Notes under the pieces: model-generated
Seen by the model: only the letters and a program-made list of their open reading frames with translations
Told to the model about the DNA's origin: nothing
Databases searched by the model: none
Part shown: positions 11,992 through 24,335 of the stretch, piece by piece
Layout: each line of letters opens with the position of its first letter
How positions within the stretch are numbered: position 1 is the stretch's first letter
Assembly (NCBI GenBank): GCA_022497155.1
Contig: MU385756.1
Coordinates: 1-64,000, forward strand
Direction: 5' to 3'
Source: Whalleya microplaca
Lineage: Eukaryota > Ascomycota > Sordariomycetes > Xylariales > Xylariaceae
Length of the DNA: 64,000 nucleotides
Position numbers and translations under genes: made by a program

Positions 11992-13161
11992 TCACAGGAA
12001 GTCCCGGCCCGAAGAACGTATAGCAGGCCTCAGATTGCACTGAGGATTGTCCAGTAGAATGTATTCCCGGGGTGTGCGGTCGTGCGGCCACTCCACCCCC
12101 CAGCTGTCAAAAATCGGGTCCTCCGAAAAGGTCGCCGCTTTAACCTCGAAGTCGCTCAGTTCCGCCTCCATGTTGCAGAGGTGTAGGAGTCCAGGCCCGG
12201 CCCACTGGTCGATAAGCTGGGCGATGCGCTGGAAGCCGTTAGTGTGGCCGCCGCATTCCCCGGACTGGAACCCGCACACGATGAACAGGTAGCTGTGGAT
12301 GAGCTCGTGGATGAACGTCGATATGAGCAGCCGCCGGTTGTACTTCCTGTCCTTGAGTATCTGTCGCGATAGGAAGATCAGGGTCTCGTAGCCCGGCGCC
12401 AAGGGCGACTTCCGGAGCGCCGTAGTGCCGACGAGGCTGCTGGAGAGGTCCTTCCAGGCCCAAGTGACGCGGCCCTTCAACCGTCCACGGAAAAAAATCT
12501 CGTTGGCGGCGTAGAATATGCCTTGGAGAGCAACATCATCTATGTCGAATTCGGCATCGCGAGACTTTGGACAGATGAGGCTCCTCAGGATCCGTTCGTG
12601 CTGGGAAAGCCGGCTCCGTCGACGGGTGTCCGAAAGGTCGGCTTCAACTAGCCTCGCTGCAGCGTCGTGATCCTTGTCTTTCGTGTGCGTGGAGTAATTG
12701 ATATCGTGTGGATCAGACGTTCGAACTTTTAAGTGCTCAAATAGCGTATCATGCCGTGCTTCGGCGGAGTAAGAGGAAGACATGACGGGGTTCTGAGATA
12801 TTATCCGGTTCCCAGATGAGTCTCGCCCGGTGGTGTTAGCTTCCTTGATGATGAAGAATGCCGGCGTCAGACTCCGGCCGAAGTCCACGCTCTGGAGAGC
12901 GTCGGGATAGGCGGTGAGCCGGTGACGCTTTAACGGTGGGAGCATGCCGAAGTTGCTCTGTAGGTCCGATAGTTCGGAGTAGCTGGGGCGCCGTTTCCTC
13001 GTCTCGAAGTGCCGACGGTGGTCGCAGTATATGTCGTCAGGAAGAGAAGAGTCGCTTGATGAACGCGACATCTCTGTCCCTCCGACATAGAAACCCGCCA
13101 TCGGACATGCTTGAAAGGATTCTGATTCAGTGTCGAAGGCGAAAGTCGTACGGGGTACCAC
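11992..13161 (-). CDS. SprT-like zinc metalloprotease domain protein
   Basis: Single-exon frame of 389 residues. The C-terminal half carries a SprT-like domain: an I-S-T-FIHELIHSYLF segment around residues 280-295 gives the HExxH zinc/catalytic motif, and GGHTNGF about 15-20 residues later supplies the expected third His. SprT/Spartan relatives cleave DNA-bound proteins or act as chromatin-associated proteases, but this protein lacks recognisable PCNA or ubiquitin-binding motifs, so its substrate is unknown. The first ~190 residues are charged, Ser-rich and probably disordered. Start M1 at 13161 gives the longest frame; M21 (13101) is an alternative. It is transcribed in the same direction as the F-box gene at 15.2-17.3 kb but 2 kb away. 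Confidence 0.82.
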   Translation of the reverse strand: MVPRTTFAFDTESESFQACPMAGFYVGGTEMSRSSSDSSLPDDIYCDHRRHFETRKRRPSYSELSDLQSNFGMLPPLKRHRLTAYPDALQSVDFGRSLTPAFFIIKEANTTGRDSSGNRIISQNPVMSSSYSAEARHDTLFEHLKVRTSDPHDINYSTHTKDKDHDAAARLVEADLSDTRRRSRLSQHERILRSLICPKSRDAEFDIDDVALQGIFYAANEIFFRGRLKGRVTWAWKDLSSSLVGTTALRKSPLAPGYETLIFLSRQILKDRKYNRRLLISTFIHELIHSYLFIVCGFQSGECGGHTNGFQRIAQLIDQWAGPGLLHLCNMEAELSDFEVKAATFSEDPIFDSWGVEWPHDRTPREYILLDNPQCNLRPAIRSSGRDFL

Positions 13162-15213
13162 CCAAAAATGACAAATTCTGGGAGTGAGTGTGCGAAGTGG
13201 ACTTGCGAACCATCACTCAGAGCTCTCTGGATTGTCTCATCCTAAAAACAGAAAGGCTGAAGAGAAGATTGTAATCGACCACAAGTACGTCACAATAATC
13301 AATAGGCACACAGGATGTCCCTTGTAGTAATCGATGCTAAATTGATGACTTGGTGATCGTTAATTAGCGTTAGCCTCACTCTAGGACGTTTTAGCTCGTG
13401 ACGGTAGGACGGTAGTTGGTATGTGGATTGCCTTGAAGGTGGGAGTCTCGGACGAGGCAACGGGAAGAGTCCACTCTTTGAATGATCGCAACCAACGGCT
13501 TCCCGGCTAGCGGAGTTGAAATCTGAAGCAACTCTGGAGTACGTATGGTTTATACGGAGTCTGTGACCGCTACGTGCAACCCTCTCTCCTCGGGCCCACA
13601 AGCTGCTAAGAATCTGCAGACTTGTTAAGGGCCAGATGTAATAAGTGGAGATGCAAGGGAGGATGGCATGTTCAAAAGTTCATCAATGTTCATACATACA
13701 AGTCAGGAGGCTGAATAGGAATTTCCCAGTGGGAAAAGGACTCAAGACAGAAGCACAACACACAACAACGCAACACTGGACGTCTAGGGAAAAGGAGAGC
13801 GGTGAGAGGATAATACGACGGAGATCCGGGAGAGTCCATATGCAGTATGCGGCGCTTACAGGCCCAGCTTCATGCGGATTTGCAGTAGTGCAGTGGCGTA
13901 ACCGGCCTACTGCCTACTACCTGCCAGGCCTACCTCCCTACTGACTTACCTACTACTTACCTACTTGCCTATCGTATAAACGTGTCCGTACGCAGAATGG
14001 CACGTAGGTCATTTCCGGCCCAGCAGGTGTGAGAGAAGGGAAGACAAGATAGGTAGATGGTGGTCATGGCTGGCGCGGTTTGACAACGCAGCAAAAAAGC
14101 AAGAATATAGCGCAACCGATGCAATGCTCTCCTCTCTCTCTCTCTCGGTTAGTATCGTCGCATCCGAGGAGGAATTGGCAAAGTGGCGGAGGGCCCTCGA
14201 CGGCGCGTAATAGACAAACACGATTGATAACAAATTTGGAAATAGGAGACAAGCAGGACCAGGAGACAGGGAGAGAGACAAATCTAGACTCGCGACTCTG
14301 CTTGCTCTGCAGCTGTACAGATGCAGGTGGCGATTGTCAAATGTTGAGCAACGGCGGGAGCGGGAATGCGACTTGTGCATGTGAACATGGGAAGAAGGGG
14401 AGAAGAAGGGCGAGGACGAAATGATTGGATTTCGTTTGTGCGACAATCACTGCTTTTCTTGGGTTCGTGTGTACAGATCTGTACTTTTACGGGCCTAGAA
14501 AAGCCTCCCCTGTCCCGGGTGCTGAGTTGGCTGCTTTTTCATTGGCACAGATGGGGCTCATCTAGTGCCACCCGAGCCCTGATTTGTTGCCTCATATTTA
14601 ATTTTTTTGTCTTTTTGTTGCTTTTGTCTTTTTCCATCTTCGTGTGTTCGCCATTGTTGAGGCTGGCAAGCTGTCAAGCTGGCGAGCTGGCATCGTGCAA
14701 TCCGCTCCTCCAAGGCAAGACTAAAACTGGATGAATCCACTTCCTGCACGAAGGACAAAAAGGATGCCAATGCAATCCGCTTCATATAAGAGGTTGGCAC
14801 TCTACAACCTTACTACATCATTGATATGATGGCATCCTGCCAACAGTCTGCCTGCCTGGTCTCTCTCTCTGTAACGAGGAAATACGCTGCTCGTTCCGTC
14901 TACCCAATGGATCGCTGCAATTTCTGTGTAAAGATAACGCACCACGCCTCAACTTTATGTCGTCCAGCTGTCCGCCTGAATCCAAACTCCGAGGTCGCCG
15001 CCGATCCCCCTCTTACCATCTACGTAGGTACTACTAGGTAGCGAGAAAAAAAAAGAAAGCCATAATGGACCCATTAAGATAGCAAATCATTTCAGCATCT
15101 AAATATAACCGTGATGTCCTTGGTTTTTTTCCCGTTCTGCAATGTTGCTAAAGCGGGCTAAACGGGAAATGAAACATGTATCGATGCAAAGCAGCCTCAT
15201 CTGCAATCAGATG
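13162..15213. other. Intergenic
   Basis: Short frames on both strands overlap each other, are low-complexity and show no recognisable domain. There is a CT repeat around 14130-14150 and GTAG/CTAC tracts near 13910-13970 and 15020-15040. The part next to 13162 is probably the promoter of the SprT-like gene. Nothing else is supported. Confidence 0.6.
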
Positions 15214-17258
15214 CTAGATTCCATTGCGTATGCTGCCAGCCCCAAGGTTTTGCACGAATCGGACCTCGTTAGCCTGTCGTTCTAGGGCTAGCCTCATTCT
15301 CTCGCTGTACATCTGTTGCTCCTGCTCTGTCGCCATCTCTTCTGGCGTCTTGGTACTATCCTCGAAGTCCTCTACTAAGAAGCCCGGCTTAGATGAGAAA
15401 CCAACTAGGCCGAGCTTCTCGCCGGTCCAGAACAGGATATCATCGTTATTGACCGCGAATTCGTCGTCATGTGCTGTCTGTGTAGAAAGGATCTTCCTGG
15501 CTATGTCGTCCGATCCTGGCATCGAGCTGAAAAGCGAGTGTTGTGCCTCACGTTCGGATTTACCAATCTTAAAACGCCGCACTTCAGTTGAACCATCTCT
15601 TTCGACCCACTTCAGGTGGCCCTGGCCGTCCGAGAATACGATCCGCGTGCCATGGTTGATGACTGACAGAAGCTTTGAGCTCGATGCTGACTGACGATTC
15701 TTCGCAGTTGAATTTTGGATGACTCGTGTCTCTGATAGGTCGCCGGGGCCTGTAGACAGGCCATATAACTCAAGAGACCCCTTGGTATTGTACTCACCGC
15801 AGGCTATTAATGTCCGGCCGCCCTCCACATTCTTGGCCTTCTCTACTTGATCTACTGAGAGCTGGAAGCGGCGGCGCAGATCACTATCGAGGCTAGAAAA
15901 GGGGTAAGGAAGTGAGGCAAGGCTACACAGTTTAGCGCCCGAGTGGATTGACCCCCTGATTCCAGACGTCTTGGTTTCTGAAAACATTCGTCTGTCATAG
16001 TGCAATATGTTTGAGAACCGACCTGCTACGAAGATATCATCTGATATTTGGTGCTTCTCTCCCGGGCGTTCGAGATGTAGGATACTCTGCGGTCCTGGCT
16101 GGTTAAGAAAGGCAAATGGAGCTAGGGGCTTCGTGTCTAGGACATAGGAGAATCCCCGATGGCTTTTCCGGTCTACCCTGTCCAATTGAGATCCGTCCCC
16201 CTGCCGGTAATCAAATCTCACCCTGTAATCGTACAAATGCAGCCCATGAAGAGTGCCAACCGACAGAGGAACCGTGGGGTCTGCTGCAGATAATGTAGTA
16301 ATCGACCATTCGAATGGTTGGTCCCTGACGACAGCTAATGTCTTGAGATCGACCTCAATCAGATCTAACATAACAACAGGTCAGTAGGAGCTTTCTAAAT
16401 GTACACGGGATGAACCTACGGCTTTGGACAGCGAACATCGCCCTGTGTCTCTTGCTGTCAACGCTCACACATTCGGTGACACCTGTGTTCATCATCTTAG
16501 AGCGTCTTGAAAGGTCGGTTCCGGGACCGTCAGCACTTAAGATACCAAGGCTACTCTTCGACAGGATCGCGCCCTTCTTGCCTCGAGTGCCTTTGACATC
16601 CCACAAGCAAACTGATCCGTCCTCGAGTGGTGAAACGGCAAAGAGCTCATTCTCACGAGGCTGATACAGCGCAACGCCACCGACATCAATTGGGTCTTTC
16701 AAAGAGCCATTCTGAACCTGGGGCTGCTCAAACCAACTCACGGCAATCGGGCCATTCCTCTGAATATACTCGTTATACCAATTTACACGTTCGTTGGGAA
16801 ACGTCGGATCCCAGTTGGCTGCAATGCGCTTTCGTTCCTCTCGTCTCTTAGCTGTAAGGCGGGACAGGTTCTCGGCTAGGCTCCAATGTAGGTTGATCTG
16901 GTCTTCCAATTCGGGTTCTTGCGCATCTTGTTCGAATGCGCTACTTAGTGTCTGGCCATCTTCGTCAATCCAATCCGCACCCCATCGGTAGAGCTTGATT
17001 CTTTCGCGGACAGCAGAAGCTGACAAGCATCTACTTCTCCATAGGCTGTCATCGCGGCATAATCCGTGGAAGTGTCTAGACAGACTTTGCAGATTCGCAA
17101 TCTCGTGGGCTTCTAAGTCTGACAGGAGAGATCTGTATTAGCTTAAGCCTATTTTGACGGGTTACGAGTGGAGCAATAAACAGAAAAGAGAGCTTACACG
17201 ATAGTACATGGAGGAACAGCTCGTTGGGGAGGTGTTGAAGGCCGATTGGGGAGGCCAT
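15214..17258 (-). CDS. F-box protein with propeller-like C-terminus
   Basis: Three exons on the minus strand: 17258-17198, 17118-16420 and 16364-15214, with introns of 79 and 55 nt (donors GTAAGC and GTAGGT; the second has a CTGAC branch point). The join gives 636 residues. Residues 5-48 form a classical F-box: LPNELFLHVLS, a YLEAHEIANLQSLSR segment across the splice, then a D-x-LWR ending. The rest has short beta-rich units (for example SVCLWDVKG, and VGTLHGLHLYDYR) resembling a degenerate WD40-type propeller. F-box proteins are substrate receptors of SCF ubiquitin ligases binding Skp1, so this is probably one, with unknown targets. An in-frame ATG five codons upstream (17273) is an alternative start. 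Close to the C-terminus is an acidic, Glu/Gln-rich segment. Confidence 0.85.
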
Positions 17259-19949
17259 TTGATCCCGGAGCACTCGGATTGGCGTCCTACAATGAGTGCA
17301 AGAATCCTAGGACTAGAAGTATCATGACGACATTTAAACAATCAGGCAAGGCTCGAGACAAGCAGAGTAAAATGATATGTTATGAATGATCTAGATACAG
17401 ACAGCGACTGGCAGGTGACTGGTGCAGAGACTACCTAGGTAGCAGGGTTTGTAACGAACACGGCACAACAACAAATGGATGTAAATAGAAGGCGAGGTGA
17501 TGCAGGAGAACTAGGATTAGGAGATACGGATTACGGATTACGGATTACGGAGTCGATGGCTGCAGGGCCTTTGTTTTTGGAGATTGAGCTTGGCCATATC
17601 GGGTTTATGATGAAAGTGGCTCTGATTGGTACGTAGCAGCTGCCTAGGTATAGCCGAGTGCGGGGTGCATCGGGGCCAGATCTACATTTGTTGGGTCAGC
17701 CCTGTGCGACGGGCCAGCCAGGAAGGCGGCTCACAGAATATTTTGCACATCCACTAACAATTTTCCGGTATGTGCATGGATACCCGCAACATTTGATGTA
17801 GCTCTCCACTCCGGTAGGCCTTGTGAGGACTTTGGCGCTTGGGCCACCCATATTATACTGTTCGCACATGGATAAATCATTCACATCTGTTAACAGCCTG
17901 CCAGCCTGCTTACCAGGGTCGTAGTACCCACAATCCAACCACAGTACAGAATTGCACTTAAGGTATTTTCAACGACCGCTTGGCCTCTTAACTGACCGTT
18001 TTGGCTCCAAGAGGGCTGGGTTCAAATTGAATGACAGTCATAGCCTATATACCTCCAAGTAGTTCACATGATCATTTTATGGAAAGATCGATGTTAGAGA
18101 CGAGAGATTCCCTAATAGCATACCAAGTACCTATAGTAGGTACCATACGGCAGATGAAGACACAGATCCATAGATAGGTTCCAACTTAACTACTTATACC
18201 GTGATGTCCAGTTCGAATATTGATAACCATATGTGACTTCTCTCGATAGTGAAATAGGCGAGTCAATCGTGGGGATCCAATTCCTTCATGGCCCATGCCA
18301 TGAGCCTAGAGCTCAGTGTCCAAAGGGGCTTCATGTTCCCAGGGGCCAGAAACCTACCTACAAATTGATAAAGAGTCGATACCGTTAGTCCTTACAAAGA
18401 CTACAGCTTGTTCATGATAAATAGATGCATGAAGTACTAGCTTCTTCTTTATTTTGTCAGTCATCTAGGAGGTCAAGCAGCGAGCAAGGCGAGACTGCGC
18501 TCGGGTTCCTCTAGATAATATCAAGAATACGGCATGCGAAAGGACCAAGTCTGTATATAGTACCTTGTCTACGTATGGCAATGACATACAACTTCATCAA
18601 CGTTAATCGTATAGTCTAACAAATCTCCAACGCTATTTCCACAGCCTGTGACCTTGGATCTAACCAGCCAAGTTAGAATTAAACCGATGTCCATCAGGTT
18701 GAACTAGCGAATATCAAGGCTCTCGTAATACAGCATGCCATTTACGTAGAGAGAATATCTGATGATGTTAGAATAGGATGATGGCATTTCTCCGTAATCT
18801 GCATGTCAATAATCATCTGACTGAAGATCCAATGGCGGTTTACTGTAAGGTCTTGTCTGCCATGATCCAATATATACAACTAGCTTAGGGCGTGTTCAAT
18901 GGTGTGTTGCACATTCCATCCCAGAATCGTTGCAGGTTCGAGCTGCTAGACTTCATGACGCCGATATGAGGTCTACGTGAAAGTCATATCTCTTTCTCAT
19001 ATTCTTCAACGCCGTTGGAGTTACATGCATCATCCCCCTTCTACGGCGTGTATCTTAGGTACTTTATTACACTTATAGCACTTTCATGCCTAAATTGTCA
19101 CGCATATACCATAGCTTGCTCACTTCGAGAGTGCCTGAAGAGAAATATAGGAAAGACCGGGTAGGGGAATTTCTATTGGCTGTCGCCGAGGGTTGGCCGT
19201 TGTTTCCCCTCTACCTACCTACCTACCTACCTACCTACCTATCTTCCATTGTGGAACTTGCACCCACATCTTTCAGGAGCCCATGCAAACTCATGCCCGT
19301 CCATTCACCTCCAGAGCTGTGGATTGAGATAGACTTCTCTCAACCTACACACTCGAGTCGCAACTTCTTCTGCAGCTGCTAGCCCGGCCATCAGCTCTCC
19401 GTCGCGATTCCCATACCCATTCCCGTTGCCGTTCTCGTTCTCCTTCGTTCTCGTCCGTTCTCGTCCGTTCTTGTCGCCGCCGACCTTCAACTTCCGTTTC
19501 GCATCCATTGCCGCCGATTCTGAAGTTCCGCCTCCCCTAGTGGCATCGATTCTGTATTTCTCCTTCTGCTATCGGCGATATCGTCTTTGCGCTTCTTCCT
19601 GCCAGATCCCCTGCATCTCTCTTTCTCATCGCCGGCGACCTCGTACATCCCTGACGTTCCCTGCGCATTGTCAATTGCCTGCCAACTAGGCGCTTGCGCG
19701 CGACCCTGCAACGAATGAGCATGTCAACAGCGCCGACAGTTGACAATCTCTCAATCAATTTGATCGTCCCATCCCTTCTTTTGAGAGAGGCTAGCCGTCC
19801 TCTTCTTACTCGGCGACACCTTTAGAGACGCTTGACTGGGTAAGCCTTCCAACTAGACGCATCTGTAACATGTCGCCGATGCCCTCTTGGTGACGCAGAC
19901 GCCGCCCGTCCTTCTTGCTAATTCGCACCTCAGATCATTGTCACCCATC
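17259..19949. other. Intergenic, divergent promoter region
   Basis: This lies between two divergent genes, the F-box gene (-) and the large membrane-tail protein (+). It holds at least three tandem GGATTAC heptamers at 17528-17548, a CTAC tract at 19205-19242 and a long pyrimidine-rich stretch (19400-19700) with TTCTCGTTCTCC-like repeats that is likely 5' UTR or promoter. No gene or RNA is recognised. Confidence 0.6.
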
Positions 19950-22900
19950 ATGGCGGCAAGTCAAATCCACGATGATGGCGACGATCGCTCCTTCGATCTA
20001 GAGTCGTCATCGCATGGATTGTCGAATAAGCCCGCACGAAGTATCACCCCTCGTGGTCCACTCTTCACCAATCTAGATGAAGCCCACAAAAAAATCACAT
20101 CCAAGTTAGGATCTAACAACCCGTTCCGGGACGTATCCAATGGTAGTGTAGACAGCCATGGCGCTTCCCTTAGAGATTTCGGTACTTCGTCATTTGGCAA
20201 GCCCATCATTGGCACATCTGTGCCTCGAGCTCATGATGACGCCTTGCCTGGTCCCCACGCTGAGATTGCTGGGGAGCCATCGACCAAGTTGCGCAGAGTC
20301 TCCTCCGAGTCATCCATGTCTAAGATGACAATGAGACCGTCTGACACAGACACCTCTAATCCCATTAACATTCGTAAACGTACTCATTCTCAGTCCGAAC
20401 CTCAGGACACTTCTGGTAGCACTGTGGACAAGATATACGACCAGTACACAGAAGCTGGTGGCTATCAACTTTCATCCAGTATTGATAGCTCTGCCCATGG
20501 CTACACATTCTCGAATGCGTATCATTCGCATGGATATGATCCCCGATCCCGTGAAGGGGCTGCCACACGATGTGGATTCCGTGGTGAAGAAGCTCATCTG
20601 CGCCACAGGCAAGCTCTCCATGAGGTACGTTTCTTAGCAAGGCTGAACCGAGTAGAAAAGGATGCTAACCTGAAGCAGCGTCGCCTTGAGGCTACTTCCT
20701 CTCCATCAGACGCACCTCAGGATTCTCTCCTTGCTGCGCCCCAGGCTTCTCAGAGAGCTGCTTCGCTCCTCGGACCCAATGACGGAAGCTCCCCCCTTTA
20801 TGCTTCCACTGTGTCCGATTCGCAACACCTACTAGATGCGGATGCACAAGCAGATGAGCTTCGACAGGCACGTCGTCGACCATTGTTTCCGTCGCCACTC
20901 CGGATCTCCGAAAGGCATGGTCAGAGGGATTTGGAATCGCGAAAGCATGAACATTTGTTCGGTGATACCGGTTCTTCTATTGCTGATAACACCAATGAGT
21001 CCAACGATGATCCATTCCAGTATGATGATGGACATTATCAGGCATTCCTGCGTCCCACCAAGGAGAGAGACCTTAGCCAGGCTCTAAGACGATTGAGCAG
21101 AGTTGGCGCAGCTAGCGGAGCGACTTTTGTCAGCTCGGATGCCAGTCCTTGCGACAGAGCAATTGGTAGACCGTCAAACGCGAAGCCAGCGCCTGATATT
21201 CATGCAACAAACTCTCGACGTAAGCGACCTGAAGGAAATATCTTCACTTCATTTGCACGTAAGTCGCCCGAGAAGCAAGTTCGTGACATCAAGGTGGTCA
21301 TCAATCCTAGACCTCAGCTAGATTTAGATGAGGGTGAAGAAGATTACCCAGATAAAGGATTGAGCATGCGGGATGTACCGGCCAGTGACAACAATATGAA
21401 GCTTCCCAGAGACGTCACTGCTGATGGAGACTGGGTGACCGAGGCAACTAGTGAAGCTGGTTTTGGTGAGGGCTTGGCACCGAATCCTCAATTTATCAAA
21501 GCAACTGGAAGCAGTATTGCAGACTTGTCAGATGATGACAACATTGGCCCACAAGGTCGCTTTGGATCGCATGACCATATCCTTCAACATCCAGCTGGAG
21601 AGGCTCAAGCAGAGTCTTACGAGCTGCGGAACCTGAAGGATACACAGCAGCCAATCTTCCTTCCCAAGACAAGAGCCCGCCGACCTGCTGGATTTCCAGA
21701 AAACTCAATGCGGCTATATTCGTCCATCGGAAAGGAGAATGATAATTCTGGTCAGGCACGTCCTCCTCTGCTCCGGCAGTGGTCAAACCCTTTCAGCAAA
21801 GGTGGCAGCGCCCGACGAGCGAATATGGGTGGTCAATTCGGATACAAGCTGGAACGTACCGGACCATCAAAATACGAGTTCCGTGACTCAGCATCATCAT
21901 ACACTCCTGCTATGGCAAGTAACAAAGCTGTCTGCGGCACCGACATTGCTGGCACTTATGCATCCCTGCCCCGTGTGGAGTCGAATGTGAGTTACAGTGA
22001 GGAACCTCCGAATGAAAATGGGCATCTTGAAGCACCGGAGGTTCAACGAACAAAAAGTCACAAAGACAAGCAGGCTGAGTCATCACGAAATGCCCAGGAG
22101 ACGCCACGAAATGGCTACGAAAAGCGACTAGTGGATGAGGCTTACCCAATCAGGTACAACAAGTACAGGCCCAGACCCCTTGAGAGAGCGAAAGATTTCG
22201 TTGCTGGGTTGCCATGTTCATTCAATGGAGAGCCGCTTTCTTCAGCTTCCAAGTTCGAGTTTGAACTGTTGCCGCTTGACCAGGCACAGAAAAAGCACAA
22301 ACAACAACGAGAAAGCGGCGAAACGGATGAGACTGAATCTGCACAGGTCCGATACAAAAGGGCTAAAAGCAATGCGTCAAGTCGAGGCTTTTCGCTGGGT
22401 AGTCCTGTCGACCCCCCTTTGCCGGCTCACACGCGAAATGGCCACCTTGGCCCCGACTTGTCGTCAAACTTCACACCTCCAAACTGGCACTCTCTGAGAT
22501 ATGCCTTTCAAGATTCACCTACACCCTTTTCAGCAACGGGGCAGGATGTACTTTCGCCTATCTCTAACGACAACAGAGCTAATCCGGAAAGCTCGCCGAT
22601 TACCCCTACAACCAACTACACGGCTACGCCCACAACAGCCAGGGGTAAATGGTTTGGACGCGACCAAGCACGATTGCTTCCTACAAGACAGCAGAGTTAC
22701 AGAAATGACACTGGCCATACTGTGCTTCGGAACCGAAATCAGTCACGGGGTGGTAATGCAGCAAACACCTACATTTCGTACAAGGCTCGTTCTCGGCTGA
22801 ACCTCTGGTTCTACATAATGGCTGCTCTGTCAATCCTTCCCTTCTTCGCTGTCCTTGTCCTAACGGGGATATTCGACGACTCTCTAGCTTGGTTCACTCG

Positions 22901-23033
22901 AGGTGAAGTATACCGACTGACTTCCAAACAGAGAAAGATAATCAAGTACATGCTCTTCGGTGAATGTATCCTATACACTGCTTGCATTGCAGCAATCATT
23001 GTATACTATGTCATCAGAAGCAAGGCTACCTAA
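19950..23033 (+). CDS. Large disordered protein with two C-terminal transmembrane helices
   Basis: The product is about 1009 residues after removing a predicted 54-nt intron (20625-20678). Most of it is Ser/Pro/charged, likely disordered. The last ~80 residues hold two hydrophobic helices (around FYIMAALSILPFFAVLVLTGIF and the ILYTACIAAIIVYYVI segment) separated by a basic linker ending in KQRKIIKYM, so it is probably tail-anchored in an internal or plasma membrane. No catalytic domain is visible and I do not recognise a named family. Start 19950 has a good context (ATCATGGC); an upstream in-frame ATG at 19887 would add 21 residues. It converges on the ABC transporter gene, with 1.3 kb between stops. 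Confidence 0.8.
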   Translation: MAASQIHDDGDDRSFDLESSSHGLSNKPARSITPRGPLFTNLDEAHKKITSKLGSNNPFRDVSNGSVDSHGASLRDFGTSSFGKPIIGTSVPRAHDDALPGPHAEIAGEPSTKLRRVSSESSMSKMTMRPSDTDTSNPINIRKRTHSQSEPQDTSGSTVDKIYDQYTEAGGYQLSSSIDSSAHGYTFSNAYHSHGYDPRSREGAATRCGFRGEEAHLRHRQALHEVRFLARLNRVEKDANLKQRRLEATSSPSDAPQDSLLAAPQASQRAASLLGPNDGSSPLYASTVSDSQHLLDADAQADELRQARRRPLFPSPLRISERHGQRDLESRKHEHLFGDTGSSIADNTNESNDDPFQYDDGHYQAFLRPTKERDLSQALRRLSRVGAASGATFVSSDASPCDRAIGRPSNAKPAPDIHATNSRRKRPEGNIFTSFARKSPEKQVRDIKVVINPRPQLDLDEGEEDYPDKGLSMRDVPASDNNMKLPRDVTADGDWVTEATSEAGFGEGLAPNPQFIKATGSSIADLSDDDNIGPQGRFGSHDHILQHPAGEAQAESYELRNLKDTQQPIFLPKTRARRPAGFPENSMRLYSSIGKENDNSGQARPPLLRQWSNPFSKGGSARRANMGGQFGYKLERTGPSKYEFRDSASSYTPAMASNKAVCGTDIAGTYASLPRVESNVSYSEEPPNENGHLEAPEVQRTKSHKDKQAESSRNAQETPRNGYEKRLVDEAYPIRYNKYRPRPLERAKDFVAGLPCSFNGEPLSSASKFEFELLPLDQAQKKHKQQRESGETDETESAQVRYKRAKSNASSRGFSLGSPVDPPLPAHTRNGHLGPDLSSNFTPPNWHSLRYAFQDSPTPFSATGQDVLSPISNDNRANPESSPITPTTNYTATPTTARGKWFGRDQARLLPTRQQSYRNDTGHTVLRNRNQSRGGNAANTYISYKARSRLNLWFYIMAALSILPFFAVLVLTGIFDDSLAWFTRGEVYRLTSKQRKIIKYMLFGECILYTACIAAIIVYYVIRSKAT
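20625..20678 (+). other. In-frame, stop-free 54-nt intron
   Basis: The donor GTACGT, a TGCTAAC branch point 11-17 nt before the end and the CAG acceptor are all canonical. The length is a multiple of three and contains no stop, so the unspliced message would also be translatable, with 18 extra residues. Splicing joins codons GAG and CGT with phase 0. Confidence 0.8.
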
Positions 23034-24335
23034 ACACACAGGAACATAAAATTCTTGGGCCCATGATTAGTCGAGAGAGCTTTTCTGCAACCAAAAGACG
23101 GGCATCCAAGGTTCATAACCATCTCTCAGGCAGTACTCCTTTTTCATTGCACCCGATCTCTTGCCTTGCACCATCACATCACCCCCTCAATCTCTTTTGT
23201 GGTGTTCATTTTCCTTGCAAACTAGGCAACAGAACTAAAGTTTGGCATTTGCAATTCGCATCATCAAATGTGGGAAGCAGAGAATTGCAAAGCTTTACTA
23301 CTACTACTACTACTCATTCACGTACAACCACACATACATTCTGACTTCATATGTTCGACTGTGTGCTCCTAGCTGTCAAAATGTTGACAGCTTCGCACAT
23401 CCATCAATTGATGGTCTTTGCAGTCGCACCCATACCCCTTTCCTTCGTCTTGTCATTTGTCTTGAGTAACAACAATGTCACTTCTAGTGGCCTCAATGAT
23501 TGCATAGTTCCAGAATGCGGGAAGAAACCATCGGGGGTTCTCTCTCCTGTGTTTTGGTTCACCCTTCTGCTCAGAATTCCGGATGATTTCACGAGTTGGT
23601 TCCATTGAACAGGCAAGTCTACAACCCTCGTCACTGTACCGGATTGCAACTTCAGGATGCGTATCATTTGCCACCTCTTGGCCGCATTGGTAAGGGAGGT
23701 TCAGTCACCCGAGCAGGCAGGCAGGCATCTTGATTTCGGTAATTTCATTTCCATGAACGGCATTGCACGACTGATTTTGAGGTTGTGGAAAACGAGAAAA
23801 ACGGAGAACATAAAACGGAGAATGGAAAACGGAACGGAACACGGAAAACTTTGCTCATTTGTTGATATACCCGACGGATCTGGTTTCGTGATGGCTGGAT
23901 GGAAATACAGCTTTGGATGTTCGTCCCTCCCTCGTCCACCCGGATGTAAGGTCGGTCACGTCTAAGTAAGTATTGCGTTACATCTTGGTTTTTCCTCTGG
24001 ATGGCTCTAGGCAACTGGAGACCCTGTACTTAGGATCAACCCCATCTTCGATGGACCGAATTGAATTTCGCGTAGTTTTTGCAACCTGCTTCGTCCCGTC
24101 TTCCCGGGACTTGGTTTAGAGTGAATGTTTCTTCCCAAGTAGAAAATGATACCATGCTTTGAATAATGGGATGGCTGACCTAGGTATATATATATACGAC
24201 TTCTCATAACTCTGCATTACATTACATCATCCCCCTTTGCTTGCTTGCGTACTTGAAGTCATTCTATATGTATATGTTTACCCTCTATCATTCATCCAGG
24301 CAGCTCCTATCTCATGTTCATTACCAAAAATCCCT
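23034..24335. other. Intergenic between convergent genes
   Basis: This contains the 3' regions of two convergent genes. A CTA/ACT repeat occurs at 23296-23316, and an ACGGA/AACGGA repeat at 23795-23850. A TATATATATA run lies at 24185-24194. No gene is supported. Confidence 0.6.

Noticed and set aside
14009..14446. 145-codon minus-strand frame
   Set aside because: It is low-complexity (Ser/Leu/Arg runs from a CT/GA repeat), overlaps competing frames on the other strand and has no recognisable domain.
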